A DNA stretch of 64,000 nucleotides from Oceanithermus desulfurans (GTDB lineage Bacteria > Deinococcota > Deinococci > Deinococcales > Marinithermaceae), in the NCBI RefSeq assembly GCF_014201675.1, contig NZ_JACHEZ010000006.1, positions 62,001 through 126,000 on the forward strand. Reading direction: 5' to 3'. The translations under genes and the position numbers were made by a program. Below are positions 34,021-42,298 of this stretch, in pieces; position 1 is the stretch's first letter, and each line of letters begins with the position of its first letter. The notes under the pieces are model-generated. The model searched no databases, had not been told where the DNA came from, and saw only the letters and a program-made list of their open reading frames with translations.

Positions 34021-34038
34021 AAGCTCACCTCCGCGTCC

Positions 34039-34044
34039 ATTATA
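34039..34044 (-). promoter_or_regulatory. -10 box of the TRAP operon
   Basis: Consensus TATAAT on the minus strand, 19 bases before the dctP ATG, leaving room for the Shine-Dalgarno. The -35 is poor. It lies in the 104-base gap shared with pxpA. Confidence 0.6.
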
Positions 34045-34124
34045 GTGCGGCGGCGACGGGGTCCTTTGGCCCAATCCCAGCGTGCCCCTTGGCGGCGTGC
34101 AACAATATGTACGAGGAGGTGCCC

Positions 34125-34883
34125 ATGCCCAGCATCGATTTGAACGCCGACGCCGGGGAATCGTTCGGCCCCTGGAAGATGGGTAGCGACGAGGAGCTGT
34201 TCCCGCTGCTCAGCTCGGTCAACCTCGCCACCGGTTTTCACGCCGGCGACCCGCTCACGATGCGACGTAGCATCGCCCTGGCCCGAAAGCACGGGGTCGC
34301 GGTGGGGGCGCATCCGGGGTTTCCCGACCTGGTGGGGTTCGGGCGCCGCGACCTGGCGGTGACGCCGGAACAGGCCTATGCCGACACCCTCTACCAGATC
34401 GGGGCGCTCGCGGCCTTCCTGAAGGTGGAGGGCGCGCTGCTGCACCACGTCAAACCCCACGGGGCGCTCTACCTGCAGATGCTCCGCAACGAGGCCACCG
34501 CCGAAGCGGTGGCACGGGCGGTTCGCGACTACGACCCCGAGCTGCCGCTGGTGCTGCTGCCGAACACCCCCATGGAAGCGGCGGCCGCACGGGTGGGGGT
34601 GCGGTTCGTGCGCGAGGCCTTTCCCGACCGGGCCTACCTGTCCGACGGACGGCTGGCGCCGCGCAGCCTGGATGGGGCGCTGATCCGCGACCCCGAGCGG
34701 GCCGCCGAACGGGCGGTGCAGATGGTGCTCGAGGGTAAGGTCGCGGCGCTGGACGGCGGTGAGGTGGAGGTCCGGGCCGAGACCCTCTGCGTCCACGGCG
34801 ACAACCCCGAGGCCGTGGCCATCGCGCGGGCGGTGCGCCGGGCGCTCGAGACCGCCGGGGTGGACGTCCGCAGCTACCGATGA
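34125..34883 (+). CDS. pxpA: 5-oxoprolinase subunit A (LamB/YcsF family)
   Basis: 252 residues. ATP-dependent 5-oxoprolinase with PxpB and PxpC, converting 5-oxoproline to glutamate. Hallmarks are the N-terminal SIDLNADAGESFGPWKMG, SVNLATGFHAGDP, GVAVGAHPGFPDLVGFGRRDL and HHVKPHGALY. ATG at 34125 selected for GAGGAGGTG just upstream. Coupled to the fused pxpBC gene by a 4-base overlap; divergent from the TRAP operon. Confidence 0.94.
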   Translation: MPSIDLNADAGESFGPWKMGSDEELFPLLSSVNLATGFHAGDPLTMRRSIALARKHGVAVGAHPGFPDLVGFGRRDLAVTPEQAYADTLYQIGALAAFLKVEGALLHHVKPHGALYLQMLRNEATAEAVARAVRDYDPELPLVLLPNTPMEAAAARVGVRFVREAFPDRAYLSDGRLAPRSLDGALIRDPERAAERAVQMVLEGKVAALDGGEVEVRAETLCVHGDNPEAVAIARAVRRALETAGVDVRSYR

Positions 34884-36388
34884 CCTGGGGCGCTTACCTC
34901 GTCTTCGGCCGCGGCATCGATCCCCGGGTAGGGGCGCGGGTGGCGCGTGCGTCGGCGGCCATCGAGGCAGGCCCGCCCGATTGGCTGCTCGACTGGATTC
35001 CCAGCTACGATCGCATCTTCGTCGAATACGATCCGCGAAAGGTGAACGTCCAGGCGCTCGCCGACTGGGCACGCAGCCTCGGAGCGGGGGAGGGGCGGGA
35101 GGGGCGATGCGTAGAGATCCCGGTGCGCTACGGCGGTCTCGACCTGCCCGAGATCGCCGAGCGCACCGGTCTGAGCCCCGAGGAGGTAGTCCGGCTGCAC
35201 GCGGGTGTAAGCTACCGCGTCTACGCCGTCGGCTTCACCCCCGGCTTTCCCTTCATGGCCGAGGTGCCCGAGCCGCTGCGGCTGCCACGGCGCGCCGCTC
35301 CCCGTAAGCGCGTACCCGCGCACGCCGTGGGCATCGCGGGGGTGCAGACCGGCATCTACCCCCAGGAGAGCCCCGGGGGCTGGAACCTGCTGGGGCGCAC
35401 CCTGGTCCGCGTCTACGACCCTCACCGGGAGCGGCCCTTCCTGCTCGAACCCGGAGACCGGGTGCGGTTCGTGCCGCAGGAGGGTGAGCCTCCGGGCCCG
35501 CCCGAGGCCGTGGAGCTTCTTGAGGCCGGGGAGGGTACCGCGGTGCTCGAGGTGCTCGAAGCCGGGCTGCTCACCCTCCCGGTCGACGGCGGACGCTTCC
35601 GTGCCGGCCGCTTCGGACTGGCGCGCAGCGGGCCCCTCGACGCCCGTTCGCTAAGCGTCGCCAACCGCCTCCTCGGCAACCCCCCTTCCGCGCCCGCGCT
35701 GGAGCTCAACCTAAGCGGGCCGCTGCTGGAAGCCCTAGAGGAGGTGACCGTGGCCCTGGCGCTGCAGGACGCCCACGGCCGCATGCAGGCATGGACCCGT
35801 CTCCTGCGGCGCGGCGAACGCCTGGACCTGCGTGCCCTCACCGGCGGCCCCCGGGGGTACCTGTCCGTACCCGGCGGGCTGGCGCTGGGTCGGTTCATGG
35901 ACAGCGCCAGCCCCGACCTCAAGGGACGCATCGGCCGCCCGCTCGCGCCCGGCGACCGGCTGCACGCCCGGGCCGTGCCGGGCCGGCTGCGCCGAGCGAG
36001 GCGCGCATGGCGCCATGGCAGCCGTGCGGGGGCGGAGGCCGTCTTACGCCTGCGCCCGGGGCCGCAGGCGGAACCCGACGCTCTGGAGGCGCTCCTGCGA
36101 GGCCGTTTTCGCGTCGCGGCCGCCGATCGCATGGGCGTGCGTCTCGAAGGGGCTGCGGTGCCCGGCGGCGAAGTAACGAGCGAGGGCGTGCCCCTGGGCG
36201 CGGTGCAGGTCCCCCCCGGGGGGGCGCCGATGCTGCTGCTCGCCGACCGCGGCACCATCGGCGGCTACGCCAAACCCGCGGTTCTGCACCCCGCGGATCT
36301 GGCGCGGGCGGGTCAGCTGCGTGAAGGGGACCGGTTGCGCTTCGTGCTCGATCCCTCGGCGCAGGCCTACGCCGTCCTCGACGTCTAG
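34880..36388 (+). CDS. pxpBC: 5-oxoprolinase subunits B and C fused (KipI-KipA type)
   Basis: 502 residues. About 1-210 is PxpB/KipI: VGFTPGFPFMAEVPEPL and GVQTGIYPQESPGGWNLLGRT. About 220-502 is PxpC/KipA: LLTLPVDGGR, GLARSGPLDARSL, and the C-terminal VQVPPGGAPMLLLADRGTIGGYAKPAV. The two are usually separate genes (E. coli ybgJ and ybgK); the fusion fixes stoichiometry. Works with PxpA. 3' end overlaps nfo by four bases, convergent. Confidence 0.93.
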   Translation: MTWGAYLVFGRGIDPRVGARVARASAAIEAGPPDWLLDWIPSYDRIFVEYDPRKVNVQALADWARSLGAGEGREGRCVEIPVRYGGLDLPEIAERTGLSPEEVVRLHAGVSYRVYAVGFTPGFPFMAEVPEPLRLPRRAAPRKRVPAHAVGIAGVQTGIYPQESPGGWNLLGRTLVRVYDPHRERPFLLEPGDRVRFVPQEGEPPGPPEAVELLEAGEGTAVLEVLEAGLLTLPVDGGRFRAGRFGLARSGPLDARSLSVANRLLGNPPSAPALELNLSGPLLEALEEVTVALALQDAHGRMQAWTRLLRRGERLDLRALTGGPRGYLSVPGGLALGRFMDSASPDLKGRIGRPLAPGDRLHARAVPGRLRRARRAWRHGSRAGAEAVLRLRPGPQAEPDALEALLRGRFRVAAADRMGVRLEGAAVPGGEVTSEGVPLGAVQVPPGGAPMLLLADRGTIGGYAKPAVLHPADLARAGQLREGDRLRFVLDPSAQAYAVLDV

Positions 36389-37182
36389 CCGATCCCTGCC
36401 CAGCGACGGAACGTCGCCAGATTGTGAACGTCGGCCTCCTTAGGCGTTTCCATGATGAAGGTCTTATCGGCAAGGCGCGCATCCCGTACGATTCCGGCCA
36501 GCGCCGCGCCGATCTGCCCCTCCCCGAGGTTGGCGTGATGGTCCACGCCGCTGCCCAGGGCGCCGACCGAGTCGTTGAGGTGGACGAGCGGCACGCGCTC
36601 GAGGCCGACGGTGCGGTCCAGCTCGTCGATCACCCCGGCGGGGTCATCGTGCAGCGGGTAGCCTGCGGCGAAGGCGTGGCAGGTGTCGAAGGCCACGCCC
36701 AGGGGGGTCCCCGCGATCAGGTCGGCGAGCTCCTCGAACCGCCGCCCCACCTTGCGGCCTCGCCCGGCCACGTTCTCGAGCAGCAACCAGGGTCCTCCCG
36801 GTGCGAGCATGAGCGCCTTGAGCGCTCCCTCACGGACCCGCTCGGCCGGGCCCGAGCCCGGGTGCACGACCACGTAGTCGACCCCCAGCAGCGCGGCCTT
36901 CTCCAGGTCATCGGCCAGGCTGAAGACGCTCTTCTCCCAGAGCTCCCCATCGGCTCCGAGGTTGACCAGGTAGGAGGCGTGGATGGCCGTCCGGCGCACG
37001 AGGCCGATGGCCAGCGCGTCGCGGAAGGCTTCGGCCTCGCCGGGTCTCAAGCTGCGGGTTCGCCAGCTGCGCGGACTCTTGGCGAAGAGCTGGGCGGCGG
37101 TGGTGCCCAACTCTTCGGCGCGGTCGAGCGCAGCGGCGTAGCCGCGTCGGCCGCTGATGGAGTTGTGGAATCCGTAGTGCAC
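36385..37182 (-). CDS. nfo: Endonuclease IV (AP endonuclease)
   Basis: 265 residues, zinc-dependent TIM barrel cutting DNA at abasic sites. Features: GFHNSISG at the N-terminus, AQLFAKSPRSW, HASYLVNLGA, YVVVHPGSG, LLLENVAGRGRKVG, GVAFDTCHAFAAGY, VHLNDS, and DHHANLGEGQIG, which supply the His/Glu/Asp trinuclear zinc ligands. GAGGAG upstream of the ATG; starts one base after the upstream stop. Confidence 0.95.
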   Translation of the reverse strand: MHYGFHNSISGRRGYAAALDRAEELGTTAAQLFAKSPRSWRTRSLRPGEAEAFRDALAIGLVRRTAIHASYLVNLGADGELWEKSVFSLADDLEKAALLGVDYVVVHPGSGPAERVREGALKALMLAPGGPWLLLENVAGRGRKVGRRFEELADLIAGTPLGVAFDTCHAFAAGYPLHDDPAGVIDELDRTVGLERVPLVHLNDSVGALGSGVDHHANLGEGQIGAALAGIVRDARLADKTFIMETPKEADVHNLATFRRWAGIG

Positions 37183-37183
37183 G

Positions 37184-37750
37184 TTACTCCTCGAAACCCA
37201 CGACCTCGATGCGCACCCGCGCGGTGCCCGCGCGGATCAGGTCGAGCTCGCGCGCGGCGGCGTAGCTGAGGTCGAGGATGCGGTTCTTCTTGAAGGGGCC
37301 GCGGTCGTTGATGCGCACGGTCACCCGGGCACCGGTGTCCAGCCGGGTCACCCGCACCACGCTGCCGAACGGCAGGGTACGGTGCGCGGCGGTGTAGGCG
37401 TACATGTCGAAGACCTCGCCGCTGGCGGTGCGGCGGCCGTGAAACCCCGGGCCGTACCACGAGGCCACGCCCTCCTCGACGTAGCCCAGCGGGACCTCGG
37501 GCGGTGGCGGTGGGCCGGGCACAACGAGGACCTGGCCGGGGTGGATACGGTCGTCCGTCAGGCCGTTGGCGGCACGTAACGCCGCGACACCGATCCCGAA
37601 GCGGCGGGCGATTGCGTAGAGGGTGTCTCCCGGCTGCACGACGTGAATTCGCTGCACCGCCGCCGGATCCGGTGCGTGCGCCTCGGGAAGCGCCCGCGGG
37701 GCGCAACCGGCGAGCAGCACGAGCAGCATCGCGGCGAACGCCGGTCGCAC
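37184..37750 (-). CDS. RlpA-like lipoprotein with LysM domain
   Basis: 188 residues. Lipoprotein signal with lipobox LLAGC (Cys about residue 15). A LysM peptidoglycan-binding domain follows at about 33-78 ([17 protein letters not shown]). The C-terminal RlpA double-psi beta-barrel is [19 protein letters not shown] with RVNDRGP-like VRINDRGPF. RlpA proteins are lytic transglycosylases or septal ring proteins acting on denuded glycan. GTG start. Confidence 0.88.
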   Translation of the reverse strand: MRPAFAAMLLVLLAGCAPRALPEAHAPDPAAVQRIHVVQPGDTLYAIARRFGIGVAALRAANGLTDDRIHPGQVLVVPGPPPPPEVPLGYVEEGVASWYGPGFHGRRTASGEVFDMYAYTAAHRTLPFGSVVRVTRLDTGARVTVRINDRGPFKKNRILDLSYAAARELDLIRAGTARVRIEVVGFEE

Positions 37751-37753
37751 GCC

Positions 37754-38788
37754 TCAGACCTCCGTCCAGCCCCGGGGGCTGTGGCTCAGCAGTTCGATTC
37801 CGTTCGTCGTGACCAGGGCCAGCTCCTCGATGCGCACCCCGCCCCGGCCGGGGAGGTAGACGCCGGGTTCGAGGGTGATGACCATGCCGGGCTCCAGCAC
37901 CTCGTCCGACCGCGCGTTCAGGAAGGGAGCCTCGTGGATCTCCAGGCCCACGCCGTGCCCCAGGGAATGCACGAACCGGGGGCCGTAGCCGGCGGCCTCG
38001 ACGACGCAGCGCGCCACCGCGTCGAGTTCGCGCGCCGCCACGCCGGGCCGGGCCGCGTCCAGGGCCGCCTCCAGCGCTTGCAGGACCACGTCGAAGATCC
38101 GGCGCATCTCCCCGTCGGCCGCGCCCACCGCGACGGTACGGGTCATGTCGGAGTGGTAGCCGCCGACGACGGCCCCGAAGTCGAGGGTGACGAGCTCGCC
38201 GGCCTCGACCGTCTTGTCCGAGGCCACGCCGTGGGGCAGCGCCCCCCGGGGGCCCGAGGCGACGATGAAGTCGAAGGCCGCGGCCTCGGCGCCCTCGCGC
38301 CGCAGCCAGAACTCGAGGTCGAGGGCCAGGTCGCGTTCACGCACGCCCGGACGGAGACGGGGCAGCAGCCAGGCCAGCCCGCGGTCGGCAAGCGCCGCGG
38401 CCGCCCGGATGCGTTCGACTTCTTCGGGCGTCTTGACGCGCCGCGCCTGCTCGACGAGGTTTTCCGTGGCCACCCATTCGGCCGAGGTGGCCGCGCGCAG
38501 CCGCTCCAGGTCGGCGCAGGGGAGGTGGCGCGCCTCGTAGCCGACGCGCAACCCGGCGACGTGCGGTTCGAGAAAGCCGTAGCCCTCGCGCGGGTTGACG
38601 ATCTCGACGGCGATGCGCGACTCCGCGGGTGCCTGCTGGCCGTAGCGGGCGTCGGTGAAGAGGAGGGGGGCTTCGGGGCGGTAGAGCACCCAGGCGTCCT
38701 CGGGCGCGGTGAAGCCCGACAGGTAGCGGACGTTCTCCGGTCGCTTGACGAGCAGGGCGTCGACGTTGGGTGGCGGTGATACGTTCAT
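37754..38788 (-). CDS. Xaa-Pro aminopeptidase/dipeptidase, M24 family
   Basis: 344 residues. An N-terminal creatinase-like domain (about 1-125) precedes the pita-bread catalytic domain. Metal ligands: [18 protein letters not shown] (two Asp), [12 protein letters not shown] (His), [12 protein letters not shown] (Glu) and GGVRIEE (Glu). Cleaves peptides with proline in the second position. A weak TAACAT -10 and AGGAG lie in the 32-base gap after asnS. Confidence 0.92.
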   Translation of the reverse strand: MNVSPPPNVDALLVKRPENVRYLSGFTAPEDAWVLYRPEAPLLFTDARYGQQAPAESRIAVEIVNPREGYGFLEPHVAGLRVGYEARHLPCADLERLRAATSAEWVATENLVEQARRVKTPEEVERIRAAAALADRGLAWLLPRLRPGVRERDLALDLEFWLRREGAEAAAFDFIVASGPRGALPHGVASDKTVEAGELVTLDFGAVVGGYHSDMTRTVAVGAADGEMRRIFDVVLQALEAALDAARPGVAARELDAVARCVVEAAGYGPRFVHSLGHGVGLEIHEAPFLNARSDEVLEPGMVITLEPGVYLPGRGGVRIEELALVTTNGIELLSHSPRGWTEV

Positions 38789-38820
38789 ATTTCACGAGCT
38801 CCTAGATCGTGATGTTATTC

Positions 38821-40140
38821 TCAGGGTCGCATCCGCGTGTACATCCGCGGGAAGGGCACGGCCTCGCGCACGTGGGCGAGGCCGGCGATCCAGGCGACCG
38901 TACGCTCGAGCCCCAGCCCGAAACCCGCGTGGGGTACGCTGCCGTAGCGGCGCAGGTCCAGGTACCATTCGAAGACCTCTTCGGGCAGGCCGTGCTCGCG
39001 GATGCGCTTCAACAACAGCCCCGGCTCGTGGATGCGCTCGGAGCCGCCGATGATCTCCCCGTAGCCCTCGGGTGCGAGCAGGTCGTCGTTCTTCACCAGG
39101 CTTGGGTCCTCGTCGTCGGGTTGCATGTAGAAGGCCTTGATGGCCGCGGGGTACTTCTCGATAAAGACCGGGCGGTCGAAGCGCCGGCTGATCGCCGCCT
39201 CGTGGGGGGCGCCGAAGTCCTCACCGTAGGGGAGGGCCTCGACCTCGGGGTCGCTTTCGGCGATCTTGGCGAGCAGCTCGACGGCCCCCCGGTAGCTGAG
39301 GCGCGGGTAATCGCCTGCGGCCGCGGGCTCGAGCGCCTTCGGGTCGCGCTCCAGCAACTCCAGCTCGCGCGCCCGGTGCTCGAGCACCCGCCCCACCAGG
39401 TAGCTCACGTAGGCCTCCTGCAGGGCGATGTTCTCCTCGTGGTCCATGAAGGCGGCCTCGGGTTCGACCATCCAGAACTCCAGAAGGTGCCGCCGGGTTT
39501 TGGAGCGCTCGGCGCGAAAGGTGGGGCCGAAGGTGTAGACCTTGCCGTAGGCCAGCGCTCCCGCCTCGGCGTAGAGCTGGCCCGACTGGCTCAGGTAGGC
39601 CTTCTGACCGTCGAAGAGGTCCACCTCGAAGAGCTCGGTCGTCCCCTCGACGGCGTTGGGGGTGAGGATCGGGGTGTCGAAGCGAACGAAGCCGCGCTGG
39701 GCGAAGAAGTCGTGGGTGGCGCGTTCGATCTCGTCGCGAATCCGCATCGCTGCCCAGGGGCGGCGGTGGCGCAGCCACAGATGGCGGTGGTCCATCAGGA
39801 ACTCGATGCCGTGCTCCTTGGGGGTGATGGGGTACTCGCCCTCGGGCTCGCTCAGCACCTCCAGGCCCAGGACCTCGATCTCGTAGCCGCCGGGGGCGCG
39901 GGCGTCGGCCTTGACCCGCCCCCACACCTCGAGCGCCGTCTCCTGGCGCAGGTGGTCGGCGCGAACGAAGGTCGCTTCGTCGACGTTGCCCCTAAAGACG
40001 GTGGCCTGGAGGAAGCCGGTGCCGTCGCGAACGATGAGGAAGTGCAGCTTGCCCTTGCTGCGGCGGTTCACCAGCCAGCCGGCGAGCCGCACCTCCTGGC
40101 CCTCGTACCGGGCGATCTCTTCGATGTACGCACGTTGCAT
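38821..40140 (-). CDS. asnS: Asparaginyl-tRNA synthetase
   Basis: 439 residues, class IIb. N-terminal OB fold ([26 protein letters not shown]), motif 1 near [21 protein letters not shown], motif 2 [21 protein letters not shown], and motif 3 [15 protein letters not shown]. The C-terminal [10 protein letters not shown] favours AsnRS over archaeal-type AspRS, though the two are related. A bacterial AspRS is encoded at 44.8 kb. Leaderless ATG with TAAACT seven bases upstream. Confidence 0.9.
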   Translation of the reverse strand: MQRAYIEEIARYEGQEVRLAGWLVNRRSKGKLHFLIVRDGTGFLQATVFRGNVDEATFVRADHLRQETALEVWGRVKADARAPGGYEIEVLGLEVLSEPEGEYPITPKEHGIEFLMDHRHLWLRHRRPWAAMRIRDEIERATHDFFAQRGFVRFDTPILTPNAVEGTTELFEVDLFDGQKAYLSQSGQLYAEAGALAYGKVYTFGPTFRAERSKTRRHLLEFWMVEPEAAFMDHEENIALQEAYVSYLVGRVLEHRARELELLERDPKALEPAAAGDYPRLSYRGAVELLAKIAESDPEVEALPYGEDFGAPHEAAISRRFDRPVFIEKYPAAIKAFYMQPDDEDPSLVKNDDLLAPEGYGEIIGGSERIHEPGLLLKRIREHGLPEEVFEWYLDLRRYGSVPHAGFGLGLERTVAWIAGLAHVREAVPFPRMYTRMRP

Positions 40141-40146
40141 GCAATG

Positions 40147-40152
40147 AGTTTA
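40147..40152 (-). promoter_or_regulatory. -10 box of asnS
   Basis: TAAACT on the minus strand ending seven bases before the asnS ATG. It lies in the 9-base gap after the upstream membrane protein stop, so it overlaps that gene's end. Confidence 0.6.
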
Positions 40153-40731
40153 ACGCAGCTCGCGCCAGGCCGCCCACTCGAGTACGATGGCGTAGACGGC
40201 TACGACGACGGCAAAAAGCTCGAGAGCGCTCGGGCGCAGGGCCGCGAGCGCTAGAAACCCCGCCACCAGTCCGGCTGCATGCGCCACCGACGAAGCGCGC
40301 ACGAGCACGCTCTGGATGTATTCGTCCACGATCAGGCGCTCTCCCGCCCCCGGCAGCAGGAAGACGATCAGCGACAACGCAGGCACCAGCATCAGGGGGT
40401 AACCGTTGAAAGCCAAATACAGCAGCGCCGTCGCGGTCACCACCACCCAGGCCGTGAGGACGACCAGCCGGTACCCGCGCCGGGCCCCCGTCTCGCCCGC
40501 CAGGGGTGCGGACTCCTTACCCAGGGCCACCTTGACTTCCGAGGCAGGCCCGTCGCTCCAGCCAATCCAGGCGATGACCGCACCCACGAGGGTGACCGAA
40601 GCCAGGTAGATCCACACCAGCGCCCAGGCGGCCTGGGCGGCGCCGGAGGCGAAGGCGATCAGTGCTGCGGCGGCCAGGACGATCGCGGTGCCGCTGATGG
40701 AAACCGTACGCTTGGATCGTTCATTCGGCAT
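40150..40731 (-). CDS. Membrane protein of an XRE-associated cassette
   Basis: 193 residues, six predicted membrane helices in three pairs (for example ALIAFASGAAQAAWALVWIY; LVVLTAWVVVTATALLYLAF). No family motif recognised; membrane proteins of this shape often follow small XRE regulators (DUF2178-like). Its ATG lies inside the end of the regulator gene (11-base overlap), so they are translated together. Role unknown. Confidence 0.7.
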   Translation of the reverse strand: MPNERSKRTVSISGTAIVLAAAALIAFASGAAQAAWALVWIYLASVTLVGAVIAWIGWSDGPASEVKVALGKESAPLAGETGARRGYRLVVLTAWVVVTATALLYLAFNGYPLMLVPALSLIVFLLPGAGERLIVDEYIQSVLVRASSVAHAAGLVAGFLALAALRPSALELFAVVVAVYAIVLEWAAWRELR

Positions 40732-40936
40732 GATGCACCCCGCTCTCTTCGGGCTCGAATACGTCCTCGATGGCCAGACCGAAAACCTCGGCGATCTTGA
40801 AGGCCAGCGGCAGGCTGGGGTCGTACCGCCCCTTCTCGATGGCGTTGACCGTCTGGCGGCTGACACCCAGGCGCTCGACCAGCGTCGCCTGGCTCCAGCC
40901 GCGTTCGGCCCTAAGCACCGGAAGCCTGTTCTTCAT
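40721..40936 (-). CDS. Small XRE-family transcriptional regulator
   Basis: 71 residues, essentially a lone helix-turn-helix: NRLPVLRAERGWSQATLVERLGVSRQTVNAIEKGRYDPSLPLAFKIAEVFGLAIEDVF. This YozG-like form acts as a dimeric repressor. It overlaps both its upstream partner (26 bases) and the downstream membrane protein. Palindromes TGTCAAG-N4-CTTGACA before the operon are plausible binding sites. Confidence 0.88.
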   Translation of the reverse strand: MKNRLPVLRAERGWSQATLVERLGVSRQTVNAIEKGRYDPSLPLAFKIAEVFGLAIEDVFEPEESGVHHAE

Positions 40937-41132
40937 AGCGACCCGCCTCCAGGCGTTCGGCGGCGCGCAGGAAGCGGCGCGCCGCGTTCTTGAGCAGACC
41001 GGCCGCCAGGGTGCGCCCCCGCCGCAGCAAGGGGTCGGCCGCGCGCAGGCGCTCCATCTCCGTTTGCACCTGGCTCCGCCGTTGTTCGCCGGCTTCGAGG
41101 AGTTCGTAAGGGTTGAGGTTGCCCGTTCCCAT
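40911..41132 (-). CDS. Small helical protein, first gene of the XRE cassette
   Basis: 73 residues, charged and helical (ELLEAGEQRRSQVQTEMERLRAADPLLRRGRTLAAGLLKNAARRFLRAAERLEAG). No signal peptide. Function unknown. ATG at 41132 with AAGGAGG upstream; the Shine-Dalgarno sits in the loop of the inverted repeat TGTCAAG/CTTGACA, so it can be controlled at DNA or RNA level. Confidence 0.65.
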   Translation of the reverse strand: MGTGNLNPYELLEAGEQRRSQVQTEMERLRAADPLLRRGRTLAAGLLKNAARRFLRAAERLEAGRYEEQASGA

Positions 41133-41194
41133 GTCAAGCCTCCTTGACACAAGGGTAAAGCCTGCGCGACCATATGTCAAGTGTGCTTTACTAT
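41132..41194. promoter_or_regulatory. Divergent promoter region with XRE-type operators
   Basis: Minus promoter: TTGACA (complement of 41175-41180), 17-base spacer, TACCCT. Plus promoter candidate: -10 TACTAT at 41189-41194. A perfect operator-like repeat TGTCAAG-CCTC-CTTGACA spans 41132-41149, after the minus -10. An imperfect copy, TGTCAAG-TGTG-CTTTACT, spans 41175-41192, covering the minus -35 and plus -10. This suggests the XRE protein represses itself and may affect the sulfur transporter. Confidence 0.55.
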
Positions 41195-41288
41195 CCCCGC
41201 ACGGCACCGCGGGGACGGGCGGGACGGATAGCCCTAAGCACCTCGCGCTCATGGGTAAATAATGAGCGCGAAGCGGGAGGTGAAGGAT

Positions 41289-41867
41289 TTGCAAGAGATC
41301 ATGACGCAACTCTGGCCCTGGTACGTTTCCGGCCCCTTGCTGGGTCTGATCGTGCCGCTCTTGCTCTGGCTCGGTAACAAAGACTTCGGAATCTCGGCCA
41401 ACCTGCGCCACGTCTGCGCCATGTGGCCGGGTAAGAAACCCGCCTTCTTCCAGTACGACTGGAGGAAAGAGACCTGGAACCTGCTCTTCGCGCTGGGCCT
41501 GCTCGCGGGCGGCTTCCTCGCCGGCTACCTGTACCCGGGGGACCCGGTCCACCTCAACGGCACGGTGCTCGAGCGCATCAAGAGCTGGGGGCTCGACGAC
41601 CCGCAGGCCATCGTCCCCCTCAAGCTGTTCGCCACGAGCGCGCTAGCCTCCTGGAAGGTCTGGGTCTATCTGCTGCTCGGCGGCTTCCTAATCGGTTTCG
41701 GAGCCCGTTACGGCGGGGGCTGCACCTCGGGCCACGCGATCACCGGCATCGCGGCGCTGCAGCTGCCCTCGCTTGTGGCGGTCGTCTTCTTCTTCGTCGG
41801 CGGCCTGATCGGAGCCTGGTGGATCCTGCCCGGGCTGATCGCCTGGATCACGGGAGGTGCCGGATGA
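41289..41867 (+). CDS. YeeE/YedE-type sulfur transporter, first half
   Basis: About 192 residues, four to five membrane helices, with the family motif [24 protein letters not shown]; the Cys in GGCTSGH is the key transport residue in YeeE-type thiosulfate carriers. The TTG at 41289 is chosen because GGGAGGTG lies seven bases upstream; an in-frame ATG at 41262 lacks a Shine-Dalgarno, giving 201 residues. The second half follows with ATGA. Confidence 0.85.
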   Translation: MQEIMTQLWPWYVSGPLLGLIVPLLLWLGNKDFGISANLRHVCAMWPGKKPAFFQYDWRKETWNLLFALGLLAGGFLAGYLYPGDPVHLNGTVLERIKSWGLDDPQAIVPLKLFATSALASWKVWVYLLLGGFLIGFGARYGGGCTSGHAITGIAALQLPSLVAVVFFFVGGLIGAWWILPGLIAWITGGAG

Positions 41868-42280
41868 GGTTCTTCTTCGGTCTGGCCTACTTCCTGGTGG
41901 GCGTCCTCGGGGGCGTCACCCTGGTGCAGTCGCAGGCGGCTTCCTGGTACCGCATCCAGGAGATGTTTCAGTTCGGGGCCTTTCACATGTACGGCATGAT
42001 CATGTCCGCGATCGTCGTGGCCATGATCGGCGTTTGGCTGCTGCGGGGCAAGCGCAGCCTCGAGGGACCCGAGATCAAGATCAACGACAAGGCCCGTACC
42101 TGGACCCGTTACATCGTGGGCGGGACGATCTTCGGGCTCGGCTGGGCGCTGGCCGGCGCCTGCCCGGGGCCCACGCTGGCGCTGATCGGCGCCGGCTGGC
42201 CCGCCTACCTGATCCTCTTCGCGGGAATGATCCTGGGCACCTGGGTCTACGGGCTGCTGCGGGAGATGCTGCCGCACTGA
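41864..42280 (+). CDS. YeeE/YedE-type sulfur transporter, second half
   Basis: 138 residues, four membrane helices. Contains the second conserved cysteine motif FGLGWALAGACPGPTLALIG. In many bacteria both halves form one ~350-residue YeeE; here they are separate genes, as in PmpA/PmpB. Imports thiosulfate or related sulfur species; substrate inferred. ATG overlaps the preceding stop. Confidence 0.87.
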   Translation: MRFFFGLAYFLVGVLGGVTLVQSQAASWYRIQEMFQFGAFHMYGMIMSAIVVAMIGVWLLRGKRSLEGPEIKINDKARTWTRYIVGGTIFGLGWALAGACPGPTLALIGAGWPAYLILFAGMILGTWVYGLLREMLPH

Positions 42281-42298
42281 TACGAAGTTCCGAAAGGA

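Noticed and set aside
31156-34143. A 995-codon plus-strand open frame opposite the TRAP operon
   Set aside because: Composition is Asp/Glu/Arg/Gln/His-rich without domains, while the minus strand gives intact DctP, DctQ, DctM and racemase sequences.
38821-40140. Archaeal-type non-discriminating AspRS
   Set aside because: The protein is related, but the [12 protein letters not shown] and FPRMYTRM segments fit AsnRS better, and a bacterial AspRS is present at 44.8 kb. A phylogeny would settle it.
41195-41214. Hairpin CCCCGC...GCGGGG upstream of the YeeE gene as terminator or riboswitch
   Set aside because: Only a 6-bp stem with an 8-base loop and no T-run; common by chance at this GC content.
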